This document shows positions 46,401 through 57,880 of a DNA stretch of 64,000 nt, one piece after another. The notes beneath the pieces are model-generated. The model made no database searches and was not told where the DNA came from. It saw only the letters and a list, made by a program, of their open reading frames with translations. Every line of letters begins with the position of its first letter. The stretch's first letter is position 1. A program made the translations under genes and the position numbers. Source of the stretch: Trichinella spiralis (lineage: Eukaryota; Nematoda; Enoplea; Trichinellida; Trichinellidae); contig CM012953.1 of the NCBI GenBank assembly GCA_000181795.3, forward strand, positions 5,232,395 to 5,296,394, read 5' to 3'.

Positions 46401-49400
46401 ATTTTGTTCGTACGAAAGCAATAAACAGAATAACTATCAGACCATAACTTCATAATGGGCAGTTGAAATGCAAGCTGGTACATAAATTAATTTGCATAAT
46501 CATTTAATTAATATAACTTGTATACCAACAACTTGTATGTGTGACAAACAAAGTAGAAATTTAATATTTTGTAAATTGCTTATTTGTATGTAAAAAAGCA
46601 ACAACTAAAAACAGATCTATATCAAAGATAATAATTTCAATCTACAAAACTGTTGTCATATAAAAAGCCAAGAATTGAAGCAATTCCTATCATGGCATGT
46701 TAAAGGAAATGGTAAGAATATTTAATAAACAGTCTCATAGTATGTTATTTTAAGATCACAGATAGGCTTCAAGCTGTGCAATTTTGTTAACACTAATCAC
46801 GAGATGTCAATAATTGCCAACTGATAGTCGTATTACGGAATACTCATTTCTTATTTGAAGCTAAGAATAGATAAGATATGATGCGATTAAGTGTAAAACC
46901 CAAAGCAAAGTGTGAATGCATATCATCGGTTGGTAAATTTTTTGATTTTATAATCTCAATTATCCTACGTTAATCTGCTCTCATTCACAAGTAATACAAT
47001 TAAAATCTACCTTAAGTAAGCTTGTGTTTCTCATATTCTATGGAAAGGATAATGCTAAACTTTCAATGCTTTTGTCTCTCATAAAGTGAAACATAAAATA
47101 TAACTGGCGATAAAAATAGAAATTTTATAAAATGAAAAATTCTGCGATTGCATTTTTATAATAATAAGATAAAAGATTAAATGTAAACACACTCACACGC
47201 ATATATAGCACTATGATTTCATCTAACAGTTGAATGGAAAATACTTAGAAAATTTTAAATATTAAAGAAAACAAATATGTATATAAATAGAGAAAATTTA
47301 ATTTTTCCAACTTACGTTTAAATTTCTACACCAAATTTTGGTTGTTCAGTCATAGATAGGTCTGCAGCTGAGCAAAATATTGACTATTTAAAAGTTTCCT
47401 GATTTCTTATATCAGCCTGCATGAAATTATCCGTAACTTAAGATCAAAGCAAGTACGGGTGATTGTTGTAGTTGAATCAATCAGAATTTTCTCAAGTTTC
47501 AACTTTAATTGACCATGGAAAGTCAAAAGTTATTTAAATTCAATCTCCAATATATCATTTTATTCGTGTTTGCTGGTTTTCTAACTATTCAAATTAAAAA
47601 ACATTTAAACATCCACAATACGTCGTTTGCAAAGCAGCAACGTTATTTTTCTGCTTGCTAAACATTTGATTAAAAGAAAGAAAAGAAAAACAACAATATC
47701 AAAATATTTTATCTTTATAAAATTGAATTATTCAATTCAACAATAGAATTATTATATATGTAAATAATGTCACGATGTAATATTATAATATTAACTATAG
47801 TAAATAAGAAATAAGAATAAAAATTAAAATTAAATGCGCTGCAAAAAAATCAAAAAGTAATTAAAAGTAAAAAATTATGCTGCTTTTTGTTTTTGCTTGA
47901 TTGATGATTACTGGTTTTTTAGATATTTTAAAAAAATACACATAATTGTAATCTAAAAATAAATTCGATTAGTGAAAACGTACTCATTTTACAATAAATA
48001 TTATCCAAAATAGAAATGGAAGCTATCTGAGTCAAATGATATGACACATCATCACATGTGAAGCTGCTTCATTGTCGAACGATTGCAAATCAAATGCTTC
48101 ATCTCATCCAATCGATGTTGTCCAATGCTATGCCACTAATTGCCTCTGACAGTGGCGTCGAGCAAAAACAGCATGCTCAGTTTCATGCATTAACGTTTGT
48201 TGGCTTTGTTCTTAATTACAAAAGATCTTTTTATTTAACTTTTCATTTTCACCATTACCATATTAATAATATATCGCCTTTACAATTGAATATCATTAAT
48301 CATCACTTTGTTATATTATGTGTGTTATTCAACTTTTAGCCAACAAAATACACTTTTGCTCTTGTTAAAATTTGACATTATATTAGAATTATTTCACGGC
48401 CAAATATTTTGCAAATGCGGACTTGTTATTCAAATTAGAAAGATGCAGATTTTAAGAAACGCCCAATTAATTCTTGTTGCTGTTGGTAAATTTACAAAAA
48501 GTCGTTTATTTTAATCAACTAAAGTAAATATGTTGATCATCAAATAAATGCAGATTTTTAAATAATTTCTTCTTTTTTTTGAATCAAATGCAGATCAAAT
48601 TTCTTACTTACATGATTTCTGATTTCTTCTTTTTAACATCTTAACCACAATAGGACTTATGAACAAATTTAACCTGTTCTTATTTATTAAATTATTCAAC
48701 ACCATTGTAAGCAATTTGCAATTAACAATAAAATTCATTCTGTGTAATAATTATTAATGGACCAACCAAAATGAATTTGTGCAAAATAAAAATTAATTTG
48801 AATTCAAATTAAAAACTCTTAGAAACTGTTTAAAATTTAAAAATTATTACCGCAATAAAGTAATGAAATAAGAAATAATGTTTATTTACAACGAGCATGA
48901 TTCATGACAAATGAAGCAAATTCGAATCATCTGTTGCAAAAATTGTTCACTAAATAAGTTATTTTTTTAAATTCATCACTAATAGGCATACTTTGCCAGT
49001 GTTATTATATGTGTCGTTAATAAAAGTGATGAATATTAAAAATTGAAATTTCTGTATTTCAGTTTTACATACGTCCATTTTTAGCTGCAATTCAGAAAAT
49101 TATCATTCAAATAACTTCTCTAAAGTACAAATTCTAATAAATAATTCTTTTTTTAAACAATTTTAATTGTACATACATTGTCATAAAAGAAAATGAAATG
49201 AACATAAATACTGTAGTTTTAATTGCTACAAAATTTCAGAGTAATGTGTGAATTTCTCGAAATCATAGTAACCTCAGTGAAGTTGAAAAATACTGATGTC
49301 AACAAATCAAATGACAGAGCAAGTCATTCGTAGTAGATGAATAATAGCCTATAATTTTTCAGTCTAAAAATAGTTTATTTTTCTACTGTAATGGGTTCAA

Positions 49401-50496
49401 ATTTTTTGAAACTTACACTTCCATCAATACAGTAGTACTTTGAATTTTTGTAAAAGATAAGTAGAGCAATAAAAGAAAAATTAAGAAATTTTGCAATTGC
49501 CACGTTGTTTGCTTGTGAATAAAAATTCATGTCAAAATTATAAATTTAAATAATAAGCATTTGCAATACTTACACATTGAATTTTACAAATTCCGTTTAT
49601 ATGTCTTTGTACGTGTGTGCAGAAACTCTGTGATGAAACCAATTTAAAGAAATAAGCACAGCGCATTGAAGAAACCGCTTCCTTACTGAACTGCAATTAT
49701 TTTGCTGGTCGATATTTGCTATTTAATCATCCCCCAAAGTGTACCATCGAATTTCTCGTTTACTTTGATATATCAGAAAACAGAAAACAATCCTACGTCA
49801 CATTATGTAATTATTTTAAAAAATACATGTAGAAAATTTGCTAATGTACGTTATTCACCAAAAAAAATGCTATGCCCTTACTAAAAGTTACTTTTTAATT
49901 TTTTCAATTTTCGACATCTCAAAACATGCACAAAGAAGGTATCGTCATTACTTCACATTTTAAATTATGTTAATTTCGTTTCAGATCAAGTTCATTTATT
50001 TAAAAAGTAATGCATACTTACAAAATTTGTGATACAAATTGCTAATTAACTTTTTAAATAATATCATCGTTTCTATTTTTATCATTAAAAAAAATTTTCA
50101 CTGCGATTGTATCAACAAATGACTGTTTTTCGAAATTAACGAGTTCAGTTTAATTTCATATATATAATTACATTTCAGAAATTGAATTTAATATTTTTAT
50201 ATTGATTCACTTTGAAAATACAATTGCACAGTTATGTGCGTAAGAATCACATTTGAAATATTTATATAATGTAAACCCGATTTTTCTCATCAACATGAAT
50301 TACTGAAATAAGACACATCAGAAACGTAAGGCGTCTAGCGCCTATACAGTTACATTGCTTTACGTTTACGCAATCAATAAATACATAGAAATTATGAGCC
50401 TGAAAATAAGGCAGAAAAAGTTATTTCTTCATCGCACACAACATTCACACCATTCTATTCTACAGCTTCCCTAACATTCTGAATAATTTGTAAAAT
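43438..50496. other. 7-kb gene-poor AT-rich region
   Basis: Scanned for splice-linked frames; none found. Longest open frames (48058-48339 plus, 46289-46483 minus) are low in complexity and lack family marks. No tRNA, inverted-repeat element or long tandem repeat noticed. Probably the distal 5' region of the GPCR plus a spacer to MKK4. Confidence 0.5.
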
Positions 50497-52842
50497 TCAC
50501 TCATTGGACATTGACGCATTTGAATCGAACACACTGCAAACATATGCGCCAACATCTACTGCTTCCCGTTCATATTTTGTAATAAATTTCGTCTCCTAAA
50601 ATGTGAACAATGCGCAAATCGCACTTTAATTTCACTTTTCATTTACCAAAAGTTGCTTATATTTTGGTCGTTGTTCTTCATCTTTCATCAGGCAGCAATT
50701 GACAAAGTAAATGAAATCCATGCTGAAAAATGGATAATCTTTTGGACTAAGCAAAGGCGGGTCACCATCTACAACTTGTTGCAATTGATCAAATACAGAA
50801 TTCCAAGGAGGATATGGAAATTGGCCAGTGGCAATTTCAACCTCAAAATTAAAATAAAAACACTGACTACAATATTTCAGCAAATATTTCTTTGAGAAAA
50901 AATGGAAATAGGCATACCAAAGTTATACCCAGACTCCAAACATCAGCGCGTACATCGTAGCCACGTCTGCTTTTGCAAGGGTCGATCCTTTCCGGCTGAA
51001 AACAAACTCAATATGAATAGATACTAAAGTTTATGAATTGCATTCAACATATAATTACAAAACATTTCTTACTGCCATGTAAGGTTTGCAACCAGCATCC
51101 CGTGTTCTAGCAATGGAATCGACAAGTTTACCGGCAATACCAAAATCACAAAGTTTTATACGACCAGAACGATCCAATAAAATATTGCTTGGTTTGACAT
51201 CTGCGAAATAAACCAACTGCTTTTCTATGCTCCAGAAGAGACAAACAAATATTTTAAAAAAGTTCAATAAATATTACCTCGATGAATTATATGAAGCTTG
51301 TCTTTCAAGTAACTTAATGCTTTAACAGTCTAGAAAATTCGTATTTTTCAAGTTCAAACAAATTAACTTTCAATAATCTAAAATTGCATATAAATGGAAG
51401 CGGTGAAACACTACACATTTAAATAAAAAATACTGCCATCAATATTCCAGAAGTTTTTAAATTCAAACCTCTAATAAACGGAAATTTTCAAGAAAAAATT
51501 AATTTTTCACTTACAGCAACAGCTATTTTTCCTATGATTGGTTCAGGAAGCCTCTGCCTTGCATTTTCATATACCATCTTGTAAAAACGTTCTAATGATG
51601 TATCCATCAGCTCCATGCAAATCCAACAATCTCCCTTTAAAATATAATGAATAAATTAATAAAAAATTAATGCACAATTAATTTTTAAAAACTACCTCTC
51701 TAAAAATAGCTCCATAAAACTGAACAATATAAGGGCACTCGTCTGATCGCATGATGACATCTAAATCCATCAGCAGTTGTTTTTGTTCTTTATCATCGAT
51801 CGTAGAATGCATACGCTAAAAGTTTTGGTATTTTCAATGAGCAATAATTTATTCAAAACCGAAAGTTTTATTTACATAAAAGATCATTTAACTTCACATT
51901 GAAAATAACATATTAAATGTGATGCGTTTTCAATATTATCCAACAATCTAAACAGGGACTAAATAATAGAAAAATCAACTGTCATTCATTGTAATTATGA
52001 AAACCTTAATCCCTTAATCCCGAAAAATATTCCGCCTTAATTATTTACATTATTATAAACGTTAACAACACTACTTGCGTTGCAGTATTAGAGCCTGAAT
52101 ATTTTTTTATAAAATACAGTATACTGCATCGGAAGCTTCAGAAGAAACTGAATAGCTCGTGAAGATTAAGAGTAACAATAAAATTCTAATGAAATACTGT
52201 TATGTGAAACGAATTGTTTTCACTGCAATAATAACTTGTCATGACTGCAGTGAAGTAATTAAACCAAGCATGAAGCAAATTAATATTAAACTTTCCGTAC
52301 TTTAACATTTACAAGTTTTCCAGTTGAAACACTGATGATTTGTGATGATTGATGTTTAAAAATCGAAACAAAGTAAACAGTTTTACATTATGCTGTACTT
52401 TTTATCGATAAAATTATTTGAGATGTTCATTCACATTAAATCAAAATATTACATTAAAAATTGCTTTCATACTAGGAAAACATACTTTTACTGCCATAAC
52501 GGTATTTGATATCTGATGACGCATTTTGTAAACGACACCAAAACTACCTTGACCAATTTCTCCAAGATCTTCCAAATCGTCGGCAGTGAATTCAAAAGTT
52601 TTTTCAGGGCTGATTTTTAAAATTCCAGATGATTGAGATCTTATAATATCCCTTAAAACATAATTTTATCTTTGAATGCAATCAGTACAACCGAGTTACA
52701 GTTGTGGCACACTGTTGACAGCTGGCCAAGTGTAGCCACCAGATTTGGCAAGGTCCATTGTAGAATCGGATCCTTGTTGTTGACATTTTCGAGTGCTAAC
52801 TTGAGAAAAATCCAAATTTTTCAATAATGGTCTCCTCGACAT
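50497..52842 (-). CDS. mkk-4: MAP kinase kinase 4-type (JNK/p38 pathway)
   Basis: Dual-specificity kinase, cytosolic, that activates JNK/p38-type MAP kinases. Predicted 366 residues, nine exons (minus): 52842-52700, 52651-52486, 51815-51696, 51634-51515, 51329-51278, 51200-51073, 50995-50918, 50841-50647, 50595-50497, phases consistent. N-terminal SRRPLLKNLDF resembles the MAPK-docking D-site of MKK4. Kinase marks: GQGSFGVVYKM loop, TVMAVK lysine, CMELMDTSLERFYKMVYE, HRDVKPSNILLDRSGRIKLC then DFG, activation loop VDSIARTRDAGCKPYM with the Ser and Thr that MAP3Ks phosphorylate, ERIDP, DVWSLGITL, and ATGQFPYPPWNSVFDQL. The tail YEREAVDVGAYVCSVFD matches the MKK4 DVD docking region. An acceptor-like CTCTCAG lies 12 bases before the ATG. 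Confidence 0.94.
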
Positions 52843-53899
52843 TACAGTTTTCAACTGAGAGCAAATGAATCACTTTTCAACCTTAATAATGACATTCGTT
52901 ATATGAACAAGAAACAAAATACTTTACTGTACTCTACTGAATGCTGAAAAAGAAAAATCTTATGAAAATCATACTTTAAGTTACCAACACAAATCAAAAG
53001 TTGGTATGCTTTCAATGAAACATTTATTGCAAAATGGTCCGCGTAACAAGAATCTTGTAAAACTAGACAATCCCATTTTTTCAATCTTGTTAGCACATAA
53101 AAGTCAATTCAACAGACGCTAGTTAAACTACAGTTAATAAATGTAATTTTCCCCACTAATTTACAGATTCATTTGCTTTTACAACTTAATAAAAAATATA
53201 TGCTTATATCAATTTCATTCAATCTAACAACTAAAAAGAAAAAATATATATATAACATATAAAACTAACAATTCAAACATTTTCGCCGAATCAAAATTAA
53301 AAACTTATTTATAACTGCTACACATATTTAATTAGCAAAATAAAACTGTGAAAAACTGCATTACGTGTCTAAAAAAGTAAACTACTTTCATTTATTCCTG
53401 TCTTTATTGGGATCTTAATTTTAAACCAATATCAGATAAAAGTAAAAATACTATACTAAATTAACTGTTTTTTTAGTATACATATTACTATAATTCAACG
53501 TTAAAATATGCCAGCACCTTTGTAAAAATATCATTATGGGTAATTATTATGCTGTCATCATCTAAATCTTTACTTACTTTTCCCTACACTTTTTTATTTA
53601 CAAAAGTTGAACTGCCAATTAATATCTAGTATCCTACGGTCAATTTCAATATTTTCAAAAGAAATGCACATTTCACGAAAAATTCTACTTCTTATTGGCA
53701 ATTGAGCAAGCATACCTTTCTCATAATTTTGATAAAATAAAATGTTTCGTGTACAGATAAACAATAACCATTTATCACGCGTACCGACAAACACTGGGTA
53801 CAATACTATGCAGTCAGGTACAATACTATTTAATAATACTGTGAGATGTGGCAAATTAAATGCTTCAGTGTTATTTTGAAAATGCTATTTAAGTTAAGT
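52843..53899. other. Region upstream of MKK4
   Basis: AT-rich. A minus-strand frame at 53594-53854 (about 86 codons) has no family marks; within it a 13-base stretch (ATAGTATTGTACC on the minus strand) occurs twice about 20 bases apart. Could be part of the inserted block that follows; nothing firm. Confidence 0.35.
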
Positions 53900-54500
53900 T
53901 CAATGTTCCAAATCGTATCGAGAGCATATGGGATTGATTGTTGATCGTGAGACTCTGAATGTGATGGATGATCAGGCGTTACGTCGGCTCACGTACATTG
54001 CCATTCAGGTAGCAAAACGTCATGAACCGACCTTGAACAACCTTAAATATACCATCCTGCTTTACAAGGCTTATTTTGACAAACTAATCAAAAAGTACTT
54101 CCCAGTTGAGATTGGAAACCCACGGGGTCTGCAAGGATAGCTTATATGGACCGCTCACTGCAAGATCGGATACGAAAGGATATCTGTTGCACATGGCCGA
54201 AGATGCAAACTCGAAAGTACTTTCCGTTGCGATCACAGACATGGAGGTTGAGTATCAAAAAGAAAAGAGTGTCATCAGTAGAGCCATCCTAGACTAAATT
54301 AGCCATATCCGAAGAAATTCTCCAAAGATCGACGGGCAAGCAAATGTAAAGGAGACTGTCTTGTCAACTGATCAGGTCGATGATATAATCTGATTTGGAT
54401 GGATAGAAAGAAAAATTTCTCAAGTGGTGATCGACACAATGAGTGATTATCCTGTCATCTTTTTACGTCCTGAACCCTTAAGTTATTACAGAACCAACAA
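53900..54500 (+). pseudogene. Decayed intronless coding block of unknown family
   Basis: The plus strand carries coding-like segments with much more balanced base use than the flanks: DQALRRLTYIAIQVAKRHEP, YKAYFDKLIKKYFPVEIGNP, then SLYGPLTARSDTKGYLLHMA and VLSVAITDMEVEYQKEKSVI. The segments lie close together with no intron-like DNA between, and the block as a whole is broken at several points. This fits a retrotransposed host-gene copy or a relic of a mobile or virus-like element. I do not recognise the parent protein. Base composition changes sharply at about 53900. Confidence 0.55.
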
Positions 54501-54568
54501 CCATACTACCGTAATTCTTTTTCGATCTTCAAGTATCCATCTGTTTACGGTAGTTTTTCCATTAGGTC

Positions 54569-54576
54569 GTCTAGAC
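54569..54576. repeat. 8-bp target-site duplication, left copy
   Basis: GTCTAGAC, identical to 54865-54872 and flanking the terminal inverted repeats of the element between them. The octamer is itself a perfect palindrome. Confidence 0.85.
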
Positions 54577-54864
54577 CAGAGATGCGCAAACTGCGACCGA
54601 GCAGCCGAAAATGTCCAGCCGTGGATAAGCAATGCTAAATTGAATAAATTTTCGGCAACAAAATATTTCTTGTTATGCACCTCATTCCATGCTTTTGGAA
54701 TTGGCCTAAACCCGGTCGTAGTAGATTTTCAAATTATATTAGACATAGGTAGATTTTCAAGCAAAATGGATATCAATGGACAGCGTGGTTGGGCTTACTT
54801 GCGGCCATTATGATATTAAGGATGCTGAATGCGCCTCCAGTACTCAGAAAGTTGCGCAGCCCTG
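54577..54864. mobile_element. hAT-type non-autonomous DNA transposon (MITE), 288 bp
   Basis: Terminal inverted repeats: left CAGAGATGCGCAAACTGCG; right, read inward on the minus strand, CAGGGCTGCGCAACTTTCT. The first 13 bases match at 11. The ends start CAG and the element is flanked by 8-bp direct repeats, both hallmarks of the hAT superfamily. It is too short to code for a transposase, so it must have been moved by a hAT element elsewhere. The internal open frame that crosses it is not a gene. Confidence 0.85.
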
Positions 54865-54872
54865 GTCTAGAC
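54865..54872. repeat. 8-bp target-site duplication, right copy
   Basis: GTCTAGAC directly after the right terminal repeat; see the left copy. The unbroken match suggests a fairly young insertion. Confidence 0.85.
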
Positions 54873-57800
54873 AAATACAGTTGTTAGACGTCGGTCAGCG
54901 TTCGTTACACATTTATGTATTGTTGTTTTAAGTTGTCAATTGGTCCGTATACATTTTTTGCGTCACTGGATTGAACATTAAAGCTTCGTTTCAGTATTTA
55001 ATTTTTTTCAAAATTTCAAATATCAAAAGCAATGTTTTAACTTAATCAGGATGTACATCAAAAAATTCATGTAAATAAATATTCAGTATTTGTAAGTATT
55101 CTGCAAACATCGCAAACATATTTGATGTAGTAAACATTTTATTGTTTATTTCTTATGAAATTTGTAATTTAATGATTAGAACAATGCTTTAAAATTTTAT
55201 TTTCGACTTTTAAATTTACTGTCGTCACAATATGTAAAGATTTACAGAATATTTACAGAATAAATATTACGCTTAAAGGCATTGAAAAATTAAAAGGGAC
55301 ATGCATTTTCAGTTCTCATTGTTGGGCGTTGTATTCACTTGATTTTTGCTTTATTTCATTCATGTTGCCAAATATGTGGTCACGTTTCAAGACTTCATTT
55401 CAAATAACTCATTTCCGTGCTTTAATTCAAAATTTAAAAATTTGCAATTGGATCTTTAATTGAATCGTGCAACAATCAATAACACTACTCACAATGATCA
55501 AGTATCTTAATATAGAAAATAGACGTGCCCTCACGAAATCGGTCTTAAACTTTGATATTGATTTTTTACTTTATTTTAACAGTTCAATATCCGATCACAC
55601 CCTTGATCGTGCACACACCGCTTTAATAGTGAAATCGCTTCCCAAATACATACTGCACGTTTGGGATTTTGAGACGATGCAGCATTAGATTGAATTGAAA
55701 GACGTAAAATTGCACCAGCATTATGATGATAGTGATGAAAGTGAAATTTCGACACCCGAATCTCAAGTGAAATGTTCAGTTTTAACTTCTTTCTGGTAGC
55801 TTATTTTCCATTTATTAAAAATTAAAATTTATGTATTTGTTCAACATGTAAAGTTCCTTTTTTATTGCAGTTAGGATATGAAATTACGAATTGTATAAAT
55901 TTCTTTAACTGATAAAAAACCTATAATAGACATTGGTAAATTTTATTGCAATTTTCTGAAAACAAATTCAACGGTTGGTCAGATAATCAACTCCTTTAAT
56001 TCGTTGGTGGATATATTCACCAATTAAATGTTATCTTTCACAATTGATTACTTCTGTCTGAAATCAAGTCTTATAAAACATTCTTTAAAATTAATCCCAC
56101 ATAAATCGATCAATGCATAAAACAAATTCTCTACAAAAGAAGGTAACAGTTTTAGTTATTGAACTTAGATGACAGTGTTTTCTAAAAATTCTAAATTGTT
56201 ATTCAGCATTTCAGTTTTATCATTTTGTATGTAAATTTATTCATTCTTTTATCTCATTGTGATAGACATTGATATAAATCTTTTTAATTCTTTTACAACA
56301 ATTACCTGTATATTAACGTGCATTGTTTAATACAAGTTTATTGCATGCTACACGTAAAACTTAATTATATTGATTGAAATTTTAAAAATATCAATGTATG
56401 CTGCTTTTATTTAAACTACACAAATATTGCAATTTTTTTGAAAAAAAACTGAATTAAATATTAATTTTGATCAAAACATTTATAACACGGACGATTTTTT
56501 AATGCTAAAGCATTTTCCTGAAAGTTTAATTAAAGTATAAACCTTATGAGCAAATATTATATTTTTGAATAGTTAACAAGACTAGAAAGATGCCGTTATT
56601 ACTTATATTCTGCATTGGGGAGGCAATTTATAAAAATATTTATTAAACAAGAAACCTTACTACTCATACGCTATAACAAAAAAATTAACCTTAGAAATTT
56701 AAGCGAAGCACTTTCCTCATGTTTTTATAATAATTTCTCATTCTCAAATGATGGTTGTTTTCAAATGGTACATTGTTGAAATTTTTTTCTTTAAATGTGT
56801 TTTTTAATTATTCAAATATTGCTTTTTAGTATGAACTTTTTCAAAAGTGCACCTAATTTAAACATGTTACAGTATTAATAACCTGTGTTTATTTAACTTA
56901 CCGTATTTGTTCATTTTTTATAAAGTGCAGTTATTCGTAAAGTTTGTTGTCAAGATGATGAAGGAGCGAATTTTACGTTTCTACAGCTCCTACTGTTTAT
57001 TTCATTCTTAAATTTAATAATAATAATATTTTTTTCTTTACATGTAAATACGTAATTTTTGACTGATAATTTATTTTGTATTGCTTTTATTTTAATTTCT
57101 GGTTGCAACTCTCGATAGACTGGGAAATGTTAAATATTTTAATTTAAATAATTTATGCTGATTTCAGAGTCAATTTATGCAGTTATTTTTCTTTTAAGAT
57201 TAATCTCTTATCTACCACTTTTCGAAACATTTAAAGTTGAAGCGATATAATTTTTTAAAACTCATTTAAAATATATTTTAGCTTAAAAAGCAATTCAAAA
57301 AGTATAATGAAGAAACGAATTGCGCTGTGTTCAACAGATGTTTCATACAGATACAGTCTTATGCAGATTGTACTGATAACAGTTGAATATTTTTCAAGAA
57401 CAACAGCTAGTTCTTGAAATTAATGTATGAGTAAAATGAAATGTAAAAAGAAATAAATTTTATTTAAATAAAAAAAGAGATCTGAAAAATAAACATTCTT
57501 TGCAGAAAAGAAGAAGAACAATAAATTATTTTTCTTTGAAAGTCAAATTTTTAAAAATGAAAAACTGTAAGCATAGCATGTGTGTATGTTATCGTGCTTT
57601 TGCAAACGAAACTAACGTCACAAAACTGACGTTTTTTGCAATGATATAAAACTGGGACAAAACATTTCTTTTGCTTTCCTTTCTTTTGACTTCTGGCATC
57701 CACTTTATCGGATAGTGGTTCTGTTCCGTCAAAATGAATAATTTCAACATATTCCTTCCCCTTCTGGCAGCTACCACCGCGACACCTGGTGAGCTAAATA

Positions 57801-57880
57801 GCAGAATCTGACAGTTGGTTAACCAGGCAAGCAAGCATTCTGAAGACGGCCAGCTTGTTTAGCTTGCTGAGTATTATTAA
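54873..57880. other. AT-rich spacer upstream of the fucosyltransferase
   Basis: One short frame with coding-like composition, ATG 55494 to 55688 (+, about 64 residues, e.g. FDIDFLLYFNSS and ALIVKSLPKYILHVWD), is intronless and unassigned; it may be another relic like the block at 53900-54500. The remainder (55800-57600) is plain AT-rich DNA. Positions 57590-57880 are more balanced and probably hold the promoter and 5' UTR of the next gene. Confidence 0.4.

Noticed and set aside
43438-50496. Possible CRISPR-like or satellite array in the gene-poor region
   Set aside because: No regularly spaced repeats seen; the region is uneven AT-rich sequence only.
54424-54813. 129-codon plus-strand frame
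   Set aside because: It runs across the left target-site duplication into the hAT element, so it is an accidental fusion of relic and transposon sequence.
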